Below are positions 43,557 to 52,077 of a stretch of 64,000 nucleotides of DNA, in pieces. Below the pieces are notes generated by a model. That model was given only the letters and a program-made list of their open reading frames with translations, had not been told where the DNA came from and did not search any database. Made by a program: the position numbers and the translations under genes. Every line of letters starts with the position of its first letter. Within the stretch, counting starts at the first letter, position 1. Source of the stretch: Koleobacter methoxysyntrophicus (GTDB lineage: Bacteria; Bacillota; Thermosediminibacteria; Koleobacterales; Koleobacteraceae); the NCBI RefSeq assembly GCF_017301615.1, contig NZ_CP059066.1, positions 1,409,001-1,473,000 on the forward strand. Direction: 5' to 3'.

Positions 43557-44771
43557 ATGAAAAAACTTAATTTGGCTACCCAAATTTTGATTGCACTTAT
43601 ACTCGGTGCCCTTGCAGGGTTCATTTTTAAGGAAAAAGTAGTCATAATTAAGCCCCTTGGGACTATTTTCCTACGCCTTTTAAAGATGACGATTTTGCCT
43701 CTGGTATTTTTCTCCATTGTAGCAGGTGTTTCGGGTATTGCTGACCTTCAACGCTTAAAGAAGGTCGGTGTAACATTTTTAGGTTACTGGGCCCTTGCCT
43801 CGGCATTAGCAGGCATTATGGGTATAGTGTGGGCGTTTATAATTAGACCGGGTCAAAATATCACCCTTCCTGTAACCGAAAAACCGGATGTAAATGTTAA
43901 CCTCCTTGATAGTGTAATCAACTGGATACCCGACAATGTAGCTGCAGCTTTTTCGGGAGGGAACCTGTTACAGGTAATCGTATTTGCCTTATTCGTCGGT
44001 ATAACTATATCGCTTATTTCTAACACCAAAGGCGGCAAAATGCTTGCCGATTTATTCGAGGCCGGTTCGGATATGATGAGCCGGATGGTGGGGATTGTCT
44101 TGAGATTTGCGCCTATAGGCGTATTTGCGCTAATTTCTAATGTAACAGGCACCTTAGGCGCTATAGTGCTCAAAGGCATCGGCAAGATGATTTTAACCCA
44201 GTATATTGCATACGGTATGATGCTGATCATAGTTTACCCGATAATACTAAAATTTATTGCTAAAGTCAACCCTATCCAGCACTTTAAAAATATCTATCCC
44301 GCTATGGTACTGGCTTTTTCAACCCAGAGCAGCAGTGCGACTCTGCCTTTGACCATGGAGTCTACGAAAAAGCGGGCAGGGGTGCCCGAAGACATGGTTA
44401 ATTTGATAGCCCCCCCTGCAGCTACCATAAATATGCATGCATGTGCTGCCGAAATGCCCATATATGCAGTATTTGCTTCCCAGATTTACGGTATTAACCT
44501 GGGATTCACTGACCTTATCACTATAGTAATTCTGGGGGTCATAATGGCGGCAGGGGTTGCAGGTGTTCCGGGCGGCGGCATTATGATGTCTGCGGTGCTT
44601 TTGCAGGTTATGGGCCTTCCCCTGGATATAGTTCCCTGGATTGCCGGGGTATATATCCTTATAGATATGCCGAATACTATGTTGAACGTAACGGGTGATA
44701 CTGTAGGTATGGTCTATACTGCAGCTAAACTTGGCGAACTAGATAAAGAGGTCTTTAATGCACCTAAATAA
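43557..44771 (+). CDS. Dicarboxylate/amino acid:cation symporter (DAACS family)
   Basis: A 404-residue membrane transporter of the GltP/DctA fold. Visible are the helical-hairpin motif SSSATLPLTME, the TM7-type segment APPAATINMHACAAEMP, AAGVAGVPGGGIMM, and a late DMPNTMLNVTGDTVG that carries the substrate-binding residues. It would import glutamate, aspartate or a C4-dicarboxylate with Na+ or H+. The ATG at 43557 is preferred over 43545 because GGAGG abuts the latter. A strong terminator follows. Confidence 0.9.
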   Translation: MKKLNLATQILIALILGALAGFIFKEKVVIIKPLGTIFLRLLKMTILPLVFFSIVAGVSGIADLQRLKKVGVTFLGYWALASALAGIMGIVWAFIIRPGQNITLPVTEKPDVNVNLLDSVINWIPDNVAAAFSGGNLLQVIVFALFVGITISLISNTKGGKMLADLFEAGSDMMSRMVGIVLRFAPIGVFALISNVTGTLGAIVLKGIGKMILTQYIAYGMMLIIVYPIILKFIAKVNPIQHFKNIYPAMVLAFSTQSSSATLPLTMESTKKRAGVPEDMVNLIAPPAATINMHACAAEMPIYAVFASQIYGINLGFTDLITIVILGVIMAAGVAGVPGGGIMMSAVLLQVMGLPLDIVPWIAGVYILIDMPNTMLNVTGDTVGMVYTAAKLGELDKEVFNAPK

Positions 44772-44816
44772 AAACCCAAAATAGAATTTGCACAGGGTCT
44801 ATTCAAAATTAAATCA

Positions 44817-44868
44817 GCCGTTTCAAGGACTTTGAACAGAAATACAAACTTGAAACGGCCTTATTTTT
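44817..44868 (+). terminator. Terminator after the symporter gene
   Basis: GCCGTTTCAAG (44817-44827) pairs perfectly with CTTGAAACGGC (44849-44859) across a 21-base loop, followed by CTTATTTTTC. The long loop is unusual but the stem is strong. Confidence 0.78.
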
Positions 44869-44891
44869 CATAATGGAGGTTTATATAACTA

Positions 44892-46121
44892 ATGGAAATA
44901 AGAATCAGCAAAGAAAGAGCGGGGATAATAGGCATATGCGGACATGTAGGAGCAGGTCATGTGCACAGCCATATGGGTTTTGTGCAGGACGATTCAGGAG
45001 GTTTTGCCGTAGCTACCACCCTCCTTAAAAAGGCACTGCCCGTCAATTCCATCATTTCTTCTGTAGATGCCGGTATAGAGGAGGGGATTATAACCATAAC
45101 CACAGAGGATGGGGGAGTAGGAAGGGCCAGAGCCCGCAGGGGAATTACACCTGTTGAAGCCGAACTGATGGGAAGGGTTATCGGTATGGATTCTGTATTT
45201 ACCCAGAGCATTGCACTGCACGCATTCGGAAGAATATACGGCCAGGGGATAATGGAAGTCCCCGTTGCACTGCAGACTGCTGTTGCTTTAGCCCTGATAG
45301 ATACATTCCAGAAAAAATATCCGCGTTATGTAAAGGTAGTTGATGAAGATATAAAGGGCAATATCGGGAAAATATTAGGAACAGTGATCGAAGTAGAGAA
45401 TATCCCTGTATCTTTGATGGCTGTAGTAAACGCCACCCAGGGGGGGATCGGCCCCAATGAAGACCTTGAAGGGAATATATTGCTTGGGGCTAAAGGGGAC
45501 CTAATGAGAGGCCTGAAGCTCCACTGCATTCCGACTGTAGTTGTCGAGGGGAAAGCCTTTGTCCCGGGTGTTTGTGATAATTTGAGACAGGAAACCTTCT
45601 GGATTAGGGCCAATAAACAGGCGGATAATACGGCGATGGCTTCAGTACTTGCAGAGTCGGCAGAGGAACTTGGTATACCGTACAGATTTTCCGATGATGT
45701 TTTATCCCGCGGCGGGACTGCTTTCCGCGAGGCCTGCAGCAGCCTGGGGCAGAAGGTCATAGGCCTGGGGAACAGACTCAAATCGGCAGAGACTTCCCAT
45801 GAGAAGGTAAATATCATAGGGGAACTGGCATTACTGATAAGCCAGGATGCCGGCGGTGTAACCTTTATGACCGATTCCCTTCAGGAGATTGCAGGCAGTG
45901 CCGGAATGGTCCCCGGTACTTCAGCCGTGATTTCATTATTAGTTGACCCCGAATATATTAAATACTGGAAAATACCCGTGCTGACGGAAGATAATATAGA
46001 GAAGTTCGTTTCTATAATTACATCGGCCGTAGTAAAGCTATCACAAAAAATTGATATTGCTAAAAAGGAACTTGAGGATAAATTTAAGTTCAATGCAAAG
46101 GAGTTTGATTATTTGTTCTAA
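44892..46121 (+). CDS. Unrecognised 409-residue protein upstream of asparaginase
   Basis: I do not recognise this family. The N-terminus has a glycine/histidine-rich segment (GICGHVGAGHVHSHMGFVQDD), then GRARARRGITPVEAELMGRVIG and a glycine-rich NATQGGIGPNEDLEG. The C-terminal half contains NKQADNTAMASVLAESAEELGIPY and SAETSHEKVNIIGELALL. These faintly recall the metal-binding region of M42 aminopeptidases, but the ligands cannot be assigned. There is no signal peptide or membrane segment. GGAGG lies upstream of the ATG. It sits between an amino-acid symporter and asparaginase, suggesting a role in amino-acid or amide catabolism. Confidence 0.7.
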   Translation: MEIRISKERAGIIGICGHVGAGHVHSHMGFVQDDSGGFAVATTLLKKALPVNSIISSVDAGIEEGIITITTEDGGVGRARARRGITPVEAELMGRVIGMDSVFTQSIALHAFGRIYGQGIMEVPVALQTAVALALIDTFQKKYPRYVKVVDEDIKGNIGKILGTVIEVENIPVSLMAVVNATQGGIGPNEDLEGNILLGAKGDLMRGLKLHCIPTVVVEGKAFVPGVCDNLRQETFWIRANKQADNTAMASVLAESAEELGIPYRFSDDVLSRGGTAFREACSSLGQKVIGLGNRLKSAETSHEKVNIIGELALLISQDAGGVTFMTDSLQEIAGSAGMVPGTSAVISLLVDPEYIKYWKIPVLTEDNIEKFVSIITSAVVKLSQKIDIAKKELEDKFKFNAKEFDYLF

Positions 46122-46218
46122 TTCAGGTGACTGCTACCCCAAGGCTAAAAAAGGATGAAAAGTCTGAAAGGAATCTTTTCATGACGTTTTGTGCCTCAAG
46201 AAAGGAATGATTATAAAA

Positions 46219-47214
46219 ATGAAAAGGATACTCTTCTTAACGACAGGCGGCACTATTGCATCTTCACAGGGTGAAGAGGGTTTAACCCCTACTCTTGCTG
46301 CAGAAGATATGCTGAGGGTTATTCCAGAGTTAAAGGAAATATGTAAAATAGAGGCCAAAGTGATTATGAATATCGACAGCTCTAACATGCAGCCTGAAGA
46401 CTGGGTGATAATCGCTGAAAATGCCTTTGAAGGTCTGAAGGATTTTGACGGGATAGTTATAGCCCATGGCACAGATACAATGGCCTATACTTCGTCAGCT
46501 TTAACCTTTATGCTCCAGGGTATTAATAAACCGGTGGTCATTACCGGTTCCCAGATACCTATAGGTGAAGAGGGAACAGATGCAAAGAAAAACCTTATAG
46601 ATGCCTTTATAACAGCCTGTGAAGATATAGCAGGGGTTTTTATAGTATTTGACGGGAAGATAATAAAAGGCTGCCGCGCATCTAAATTAAGAACCAGGAG
46701 TTTTAATGCCTTTGAAAGCATAAACTACCCTTATATCGGCACGGTCAACGGCAAAAGGATAGAATATATTTACAAACCCCCTCGAACCGAGGGAAAGGCC
46801 CCTGAATTGAATACACGTTATTCCCCCGATGTATTTCTTTTAAAGCTTATTCCGGGAACAGACCCGAAGATATTCGATGCCCTTATTGATTTGAAGTATA
46901 AAGGCGTAATAATAGAAAGCTTTGGAGCAGGGGGTGTTCCCTTCGAGAGAAGGAACCTGCTGCCTAAGGTCCAGGAGATGATTGAAAGGGGCATATGTGT
47001 TGCTATAACGACCCAGTGCCCTTATGAAGGTACAAACCTTACGGTGTATGAAGTGGGGCAAAAAGCCCTGAAAAAGGGCATAATACCTGCATATGATATG
47101 ACTACCGAAGCCCTTGTTACAAAATTAATGTGGGCATTAGGCCAGACAGAGGACCCGAGCGAGGTAAAGAAGATAATGGCGCATAATTATGCCGATGAAG
47201 TGACGATAAAGTAA
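46219..47214 (+). CDS. L-asparaginase, type I (cytosolic)
   Basis: Hydrolyses asparagine to aspartate and ammonia. The 331-residue protein has both catalytic threonine motifs: LTTGGTIASS near the N-terminus and AHGTDTMAYTSSALTF, with the lysine in DAKKNLIDAF. There is no signal peptide, so it is cytosolic. The ATG at 46219 gives a normal MKRILFLTTGG start; ATG 46207 and TTG 46189 are in frame upstream, but the AAAGGA site at 46201-46206 abuts 46207. It probably works with the nearby symporter. Confidence 0.92.
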   Translation: MKRILFLTTGGTIASSQGEEGLTPTLAAEDMLRVIPELKEICKIEAKVIMNIDSSNMQPEDWVIIAENAFEGLKDFDGIVIAHGTDTMAYTSSALTFMLQGINKPVVITGSQIPIGEEGTDAKKNLIDAFITACEDIAGVFIVFDGKIIKGCRASKLRTRSFNAFESINYPYIGTVNGKRIEYIYKPPRTEGKAPELNTRYSPDVFLLKLIPGTDPKIFDALIDLKYKGVIIESFGAGGVPFERRNLLPKVQEMIERGICVAITTQCPYEGTNLTVYEVGQKALKKGIIPAYDMTTEALVTKLMWALGQTEDPSEVKKIMAHNYADEVTIK

Positions 47215-47224
47215 TATACGAAAT

Positions 47225-47255
47225 GCCGCTTAGGCTGGAAAAGAGCCTGAGCGGC
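47225..47255 (+). other. 12-bp hairpin after asparaginase, no T-run
   Basis: GCCGCTTAGGCT (47225-47236) pairs with AGCCTGAGCGGC (47244-47255), loop GGAAAAG, one G-U pair. It is followed by AAACAGTAC rather than T, so it is not a standard terminator. It may act as a transcript-end or stability element. Confidence 0.5.
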
Positions 47256-47471
47256 AAACAGTACTGGGGTTGTTTACCATACCGGGGGATTCTTTAATCA
47301 AAGAAAGGACCGCCACCAATGTATTGATTGCGGCCTAGGAACGATCACTCAAGATTAAATCATTTTCTGTTAACATAAAAAATGTAGTAAAGTATGCTAG
47401 GGTAAGAATAATATAGGTTTACTTAAATTTTTTATCCTTTTTAGTCTTGTTTGCATAAAAGGAAGGTTTCA

Positions 47472-48397
47472 ATGAACGTATCGCCTTACATTTTATTGGC
47501 TTTAGCCAGCCTCTTCTGGAGTTTTAATTTCATTATCGGTAAAATAGTATCTGCCGTGATTCCCCCAATCACGGCAAGTTTTTTACGCTGGTTTTTGCCT
47601 TTCGTTTTTTTCTTCCTATGAGTTGGAAACAAATCAGGGTTAATAAAAGTTTATTTGCAGCTAAATGGCCCCTCATTCTGCTGCTTGGCACAACAGGGTA
47701 TTGTTTAAATTCGATAAGCGTTTACCAGGCAGTTCGCTTTACCACAACCATAAATACCTCCTTTATCAATGCTTTCAACCCCATTCTTATCGCTTTTGTC
47801 GGATATATTTTACACCATGAAAGGGTGACCAGGGTACAATTTCTTGGCTTTGTGCTTTCACTAGCCGGTGTTCTTTGCATAATATTTCAGGGTAACTTGG
47901 GATTGATTATACGCTTGAAAATAAACCCTGGAGACTTATTCATGGTAGGTAGTGTTATATTTTGGTCAATTCATACTGTGTTGTATAAAAACAAAGCTTC
48001 AGGATTACCGGAAAGACCCATGTTTACATTGATGATGTTAGGAGGTCTTCTTATCACACTCCCTATGACTTTGTTGGAGAACCGGGCATACCATTGGTCA
48101 TGGGTCAGTCGAATAAAGACCGTTCATGTTTTGGGGATTTTATCTTTAAACATATTTCCTTCTGTGCTAGCCTATCAATTTTGGAACGGTGCTTTAAAAA
48201 AGATTTCGGCTAATAGGGTTGGTATCTTCTTATATCTAATCCCACTTTATACAACAGCCATATCCATACTCCTTTTTGGCGAAAGTCTCAGGTTGTATCA
48301 TATCTTAGGGGGCTTGCTAATATTTGTTGGTGTTCTTTTGGTAACTAGTAACGGAAGTGAAAAAAACAGCGAAAAGGTTATGCTATCTCAGGATTAG
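47472..48397 (+). pseudogene. EamA/DMT-family transporter with a frameshift
   Basis: Two frames together give a complete EamA-type drug/metabolite transporter. Frame one starts at ATG 47472 (AAGGAAGG upstream) and encodes MNVSPYILLALASLFWSFN to FLRWFLPFVFFFL, stopping at 47619. The rest continues from about 47618 in the -1 frame for 259 residues with the usual ten-helix pattern (TINTSFINAFNPILIAF, LAYQFWNGALKKISANRVGIFLY). A run of seven T at 47605-47611 is the likely site of a one-base change. It is either a true frameshift mutation or a sequencing error. Confidence 0.82.
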
Positions 48398-48641
48398 TTT
48401 TAATAATAGTCAAAATCATTTGCTTAAAGTCTAACATTAGTACCGCCTTTATTTTCTCATACCCTACCACTCACGCTCCCTTGACTCCATTCATGAATTT
48501 GGCTGTGAAATAATCAGCGATGAACGACCACATTACACTTTTACTTCTTTGGTAGTAACGTTATTCAAAAAATAGTTGTTGTAAAACTCATTGGGTGCTC
48601 AGATAACAGTATGGTCATAAGCAACTTGTTATAAAGGCTTT

Positions 48642-49193
48642 TTATTGCTTCAAAACTGTTTTTCTTAACCTTACGGTCAGAAGGGCTGATACAAAGGCTT
48701 TGAAAATATCACCCGGTATAAATGGAAGGCCACCTAACATAAATGCTCTTTTAAAATCAAGGCGTGTAACAAGGGCCAGCTGTAATATTCCTATTAAATA
48801 AACTATAATTATTCCACCCAAAATATTGACAAAGAGGGTGTAAACAAACCCTATCGGTTCTTTCTTTCCCAACAATTTAGATATAAGCATAACTGCCAAA
48901 GGCCAGCTTATAATATATCCACCAGTAGGCCCTAACAAGACTCCCATCCCTGAGCGCCCTCCTGCAAATACAGGGAGCCCCAGGATTCCAATAAAGATGA
49001 AAACGAGCATACTAATTACAGCAGTTCTGTTTTTCAGCAACCCCCCTGTTAACATGACGGCGAAGGTCTGACCTGTTACAGGGACAGGGCTGAATGGGAG
49101 AGGAATCACAACATATCCCATAACTGCCGTGAGGGCGGCAAATAAAGCCGATATTGCCATTTCATTGACGGAAATCTTCGTTTTAGATACCAT
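48642..49193 (-). CDS. bioY: Biotin transporter S component BioY
   Basis: Membrane substrate-binding subunit for biotin uptake through the ECF transporter. The 183-residue protein has six hydrophobic segments and BioY signatures: PLPFSPVPVTGQTFAVMLTGGLL, GLPVFAGGRSGMGVLLGPTGGYI and GGLPFIPGDIFKAFVSALL. It probably uses EcfA1-A2-T (8200-10695). The ATG at 49193 suits the AAGGAGG site; an ATG at 49202 overlaps it. Its promoter is overlapped by a BirA-type operator. It is divergent from the biotin-dependent decarboxylase operon. Confidence 0.94.
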   Translation of the reverse strand: MVSKTKISVNEMAISALFAALTAVMGYVVIPLPFSPVPVTGQTFAVMLTGGLLKNRTAVISMLVFIFIGILGLPVFAGGRSGMGVLLGPTGGYIISWPLAVMLISKLLGKKEPIGFVYTLFVNILGGIIIVYLIGILQLALVTRLDFKRAFMLGGLPFIPGDIFKAFVSALLTVRLRKTVLKQ

Positions 49194-49264
49194 AATTACC
49201 ATCCTCCTTTAAAATTATAATGTGGTATTTTATTAGGCGTTAAGGAAAAAATATCTTAAATATG

Positions 49265-49317
49265 ATTATATTTAATTAAAACCGATATGTCAACTCAAAA
49301 TAAAAAAAGGTTAACAA
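49265..49317 (-). promoter_or_regulatory. bioY promoter overlapped by a BirA-type biotin operator
   Basis: Minus-strand TTGACA (49293-49288), 17-base spacer and TATAAT (49270-49265). On the plus strand ATGTCAAC (49287-49294), 15 bases, then GTTAACAA (49310-49317) forms the inverted repeat TGTnAAC-N15-GTTnACA recognised by BirA in Gram-positive bacteria. The left half lies on the -35 box, so biotin-loaded BirA would block bioY transcription. Confidence 0.85.
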
Positions 49318-49535
49318 TACCTATACTCCAACTGTGAAGCAAGAATACGGTGACAAACCCCGTGTGTGCTCAATCCAGGTTCAAGGATAATTCTATAAAA
49401 ATTAAATTAAAAAAGAAGGAAAAATCATTTTTATATAGAATATATATCCCGTGAATATAGTATACATTATTATATTCATAAGGGTCTCAGATTTGCGGGA
49501 AGGTTAGAATGGCCTTTTAGAGATAGAGTGATGAG

Positions 49536-49577
49536 TGAGCCGCGCAATGAAGTTCATTTGCAGTAAGGCTCATTTTT
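49536..49577 (+). other. Terminator-like stem in the leader of the decarboxylase operon
   Basis: TGAGCC (49536-49541) pairs with GGCTCA (49567-49572) around an inner hairpin GCAATGA/TCATTTGC, followed by TTTTT at 49573-49577. It lies about 170 nt upstream of mmdA in the 551-base gap 49194-49744 and could be an attenuator or the end of an upstream transcript. The rest of that gap holds the bioY promoter and nothing else I can identify. Confidence 0.4.
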
Positions 49578-49744
49578 AATTTTGAGGTGGATAATTGTGC
49601 CAATACATTTGCATCTATAGATAAACCTGAAAGTATTGCAATTGGGGGTGGTTGAACGACTTGGAGAGATTTTGTAATTTGAAAAGGACTCATAGGAAAT
49701 TTTGATGTTCTTTACAGTACAACACACATGGAGGTGCAGAATTT

Positions 49745-51295
49745 ATGACAATGTACAAGAAGCTAGAAGAGCTTGCGGCCCGCCGAGCGAGAGTGCAGGC
49801 AGGAGGCGGCAGCAAGCGGATAGAGAAGCAGCACAGCCTGGGCAAAAACACAGCAAGAGAGAGGATCCAGAAGCTATTAGACCCCGGCAGTTTCGTAGAG
49901 ATCGACCCCTTCGTAGAGCACCGCTGCATCCAGTTCGGCATGGAAAAAGTGCAGGCCCCCGGCGAAGGAGTAGTAACCGGATACGGGACAATAGACGGCA
50001 GGCTCATATACATCTTTGCCCAGGACTTCACCGTAATAGGCGGTTCACTGGGCGAGATGCACGCAGCCAAGATCTGCAAAATAATGGACATGGCAGTCAA
50101 GATGGGAGCACCCCTAATAGGGCTAAACGACTCAGGAGGAGCGCGAATCCAGGAAGGAGTAGACGCACTAAAAGGCTACGGAGAGATATTCTACAGGAAC
50201 ACCAGGGCCTCAGGAGTAATCCCGCAGATATCAGTAATACTCGGTCCCTGTGCAGGTGGAGCCGTATACTCGCCGGCACTCACCGACTTCGTATTCATGG
50301 TAGAAGGCATAAGCAAAATGTTCATAACCGGCCCGCAGGTAATAAAAGCCGTAACAGGCGAAGACGTAACCCCCGAAGAGCTGGGCGGGGCCGTAACCCA
50401 CAACCAGATAAGCGGAGTAGCCCAATTCATGAGTTCAACAGAAGAGCAGTGTTTCCAACAGATAAGACAATTAATAAGCCACATACCATCCAACAACCTC
50501 GAAGATGCGCCGGTATACAAAACCCAGGACGACCCCAACAGGACAAGCGAAGAGCTCAACCGGATAGTGCCGACAGACCCCAACAAACCCTATGACATGA
50601 GACAAGTAATCCGAGAAATAGTAGACCAAGGGCAGATGCTCGAAGTATCAGCCCACTATGCCCAGAACATAATAACAGCCTTTGCGCGGCTAAACGGCAG
50701 GAGCATAGGCATAATAGCCAACCAGCCCAGAGTATTAGCCGGCTGTTTAGACATAAACGCATCAGACAAAGCCTGCAGGTTCATAAGATTCTGTGATGCC
50801 TTCAACATCCCCATCCTCACAATATCCGACGTACCCGGTTACCTGCCCGGCGTATCCCAGGAACACGGGGGCATCATAAGACACGGAGCAAAACTATTAT
50901 ATGCCTACTCCGAAGCCACCGTACCCAAGCTCACCGTAATAACCCGGAAAGCATACGGAGGGGCATACATAGCCATGTGCTCAAGACACCTGGGAGGAGA
51001 CCACGTCCTGGCATGGCCAACAGCCGAGATAGCCGTCATGGGTCCCGAAGGAGCAGCCAACATCATATTCAGAAAAGAGATCGAAGAATCATCGAACCCA
51101 CAGGCAACCCGTCAGGAAAAGATCCGTGAATACCGCGAGCAGTTTGCAACACCCTATCAGGCGGCAGCCAGGGGGTATATAGATGACGTAATAGAGCCGT
51201 CAGAGACAAGGCCGAGGCTCATAAGTGCCCTCGAGATGCTCATAACAAAGCGAGAGACACTGCCATCAAAAAAACACGGGAACATACCCATGTAA
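49745..51295 (+). CDS. mmdA: Methylmalonyl-CoA decarboxylase, carboxyltransferase subunit
   Basis: Moves the carboxyl group from methylmalonyl-CoA to biotin on MmdC, in the first step of a Na+-pumping decarboxylase. The 516-residue acyl-CoA carboxyltransferase has NDSGGARIQEGVDALKGYGEIF, GPCAGGAVYSPALTDF, the AVTGEDVTPEELGGAVTH loop, and the C-terminal GGAYIAMCSRHLGGD region. A role in acyl-CoA carboxylation is possible, but the OadG/OadB-like partners point to decarboxylation. AGGAGGTG lies before the ATG. Codon use is unusual: T is scarce and third positions favour A and C. Confidence 0.93.
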   Translation: MTMYKKLEELAARRARVQAGGGSKRIEKQHSLGKNTARERIQKLLDPGSFVEIDPFVEHRCIQFGMEKVQAPGEGVVTGYGTIDGRLIYIFAQDFTVIGGSLGEMHAAKICKIMDMAVKMGAPLIGLNDSGGARIQEGVDALKGYGEIFYRNTRASGVIPQISVILGPCAGGAVYSPALTDFVFMVEGISKMFITGPQVIKAVTGEDVTPEELGGAVTHNQISGVAQFMSSTEEQCFQQIRQLISHIPSNNLEDAPVYKTQDDPNRTSEELNRIVPTDPNKPYDMRQVIREIVDQGQMLEVSAHYAQNIITAFARLNGRSIGIIANQPRVLAGCLDINASDKACRFIRFCDAFNIPILTISDVPGYLPGVSQEHGGIIRHGAKLLYAYSEATVPKLTVITRKAYGGAYIAMCSRHLGGDHVLAWPTAEIAVMGPEGAANIIFRKEIEESSNPQATRQEKIREYREQFATPYQAAARGYIDDVIEPSETRPRLISALEMLITKRETLPSKKHGNIPM

Positions 51296-51310
51296 AGGAG
51301 GGATATTCCC

Positions 51311-51655
51311 TTGGTATCAGACAAACTCATATACGGATTACAGGTAACAGTAGTAGGTATGGGGATAGTATTTCTAATCCTCTACATCATATCACTAGTA
51401 TTAGACATGATGAAACACATATTCAACAAAAAACAAAAACCGAGCCCCGTATCTGAGCCGAGCCAAATCAAGAAAGAGATAATACCAGAACCAGCAGCAA
51501 ACAAACAAGACGACACCCAGCTTATAGCCGTAATAACAGCAGGCATAGCCCACACCATCAAAAAACCCGCAGCCCGGTTCAGAGTAACCAAAATAACAAG
51601 ACAGCCTCAGACCACCCCCATATGGGGGATGGCCTCAAGGCCGACAAAACAATAG
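51311..51655 (+). CDS. mmdD: Decarboxylase delta/gamma (OadG-like) membrane subunit
   Basis: A 114-residue small subunit of the Na+-translocating decarboxylase. One N-terminal membrane helix (YGLQVTVVGMGIVFLILYIISLVL, about residues 9-32) is followed by a lysine/proline-rich tail and a short C-terminal domain (AVITAGIAHTIKK then FRVTKITRQP), which docks the carboxyltransferase. The start is TTG with AAGGAGGG upstream. It lies between mmdA and the biotin carrier gene. Confidence 0.88.
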   Translation: MVSDKLIYGLQVTVVGMGIVFLILYIISLVLDMMKHIFNKKQKPSPVSEPSQIKKEIIPEPAANKQDDTQLIAVITAGIAHTIKKPAARFRVTKITRQPQTTPIWGMASRPTKQ

Positions 51656-51671
51656 AAAGGAGAAAAAGCCC

Positions 51672-52058
51672 ATGAAAAAATACAAAATAACCGTAAACGG
51701 TCAGACCTATGAAGTAGAAGTAGAAGAAATAGGAGCCGAACCAGTAGAAACACCGGCACCAACAAAAACACCTGGACCATCAGCCACACCGCCTCCAGCA
51801 GCAAAACCCGAGCAGCCCAAACAAACTCAGCCTGCACCCCGGGGAGGTTCAACCGTAACAGCGCCCATGCCCGGGACAGTGCTTTCAATAAAAGTAAAAC
51901 CCGGAGACCAGGTAAACCAGGGAGACGTGCTCTTAATACTAGAAGCAATGAAAATGGAAAATGAAATAATGGCACCCGTATCCGGGAAAGTAACATCAGT
52001 AAACATAACCGAAGGCGCATCAGTAAACTCAGGAGACGTACTCATAGTATTAGGCTAA
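51672..52058 (+). CDS. mmdC: Biotin carboxyl carrier subunit
   Basis: A 128-residue biotin carrier. A short N-terminal beta part ([19 protein letters not shown]) and a long proline/alanine/threonine hinge (residues about 28-60) precede the biotinyl domain with the target lysine in EAMKMENEI. It shuttles CO2 between MmdA and MmdB. AAAGGAG lies upstream of the ATG. Biotinylation links it to the neighbouring bioY gene. Confidence 0.93.
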   Translation: MKKYKITVNGQTYEVEVEEIGAEPVETPAPTKTPGPSATPPPAAKPEQPKQTQPAPRGGSTVTAPMPGTVLSIKVKPGDQVNQGDVLLILEAMKMENEIMAPVSGKVTSVNITEGASVNSGDVLIVLG

Positions 52059-52077
52059 AAAAAAGGAGGCCCGAAAA

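Noticed and set aside
49702-50595. Long plus-strand frame overlapping mmdA (297 codons, Arg-rich)
   Set aside because: It is a shadow. The T-poor composition of mmdA removes stop codons in other frames, and the product has no protein-like pattern.
51607-52020. Leucine/arginine-rich minus-strand frame opposite the biotin carrier gene
   Set aside because: Same composition artefact; the plus-strand carrier with AMKM is clearly the gene.
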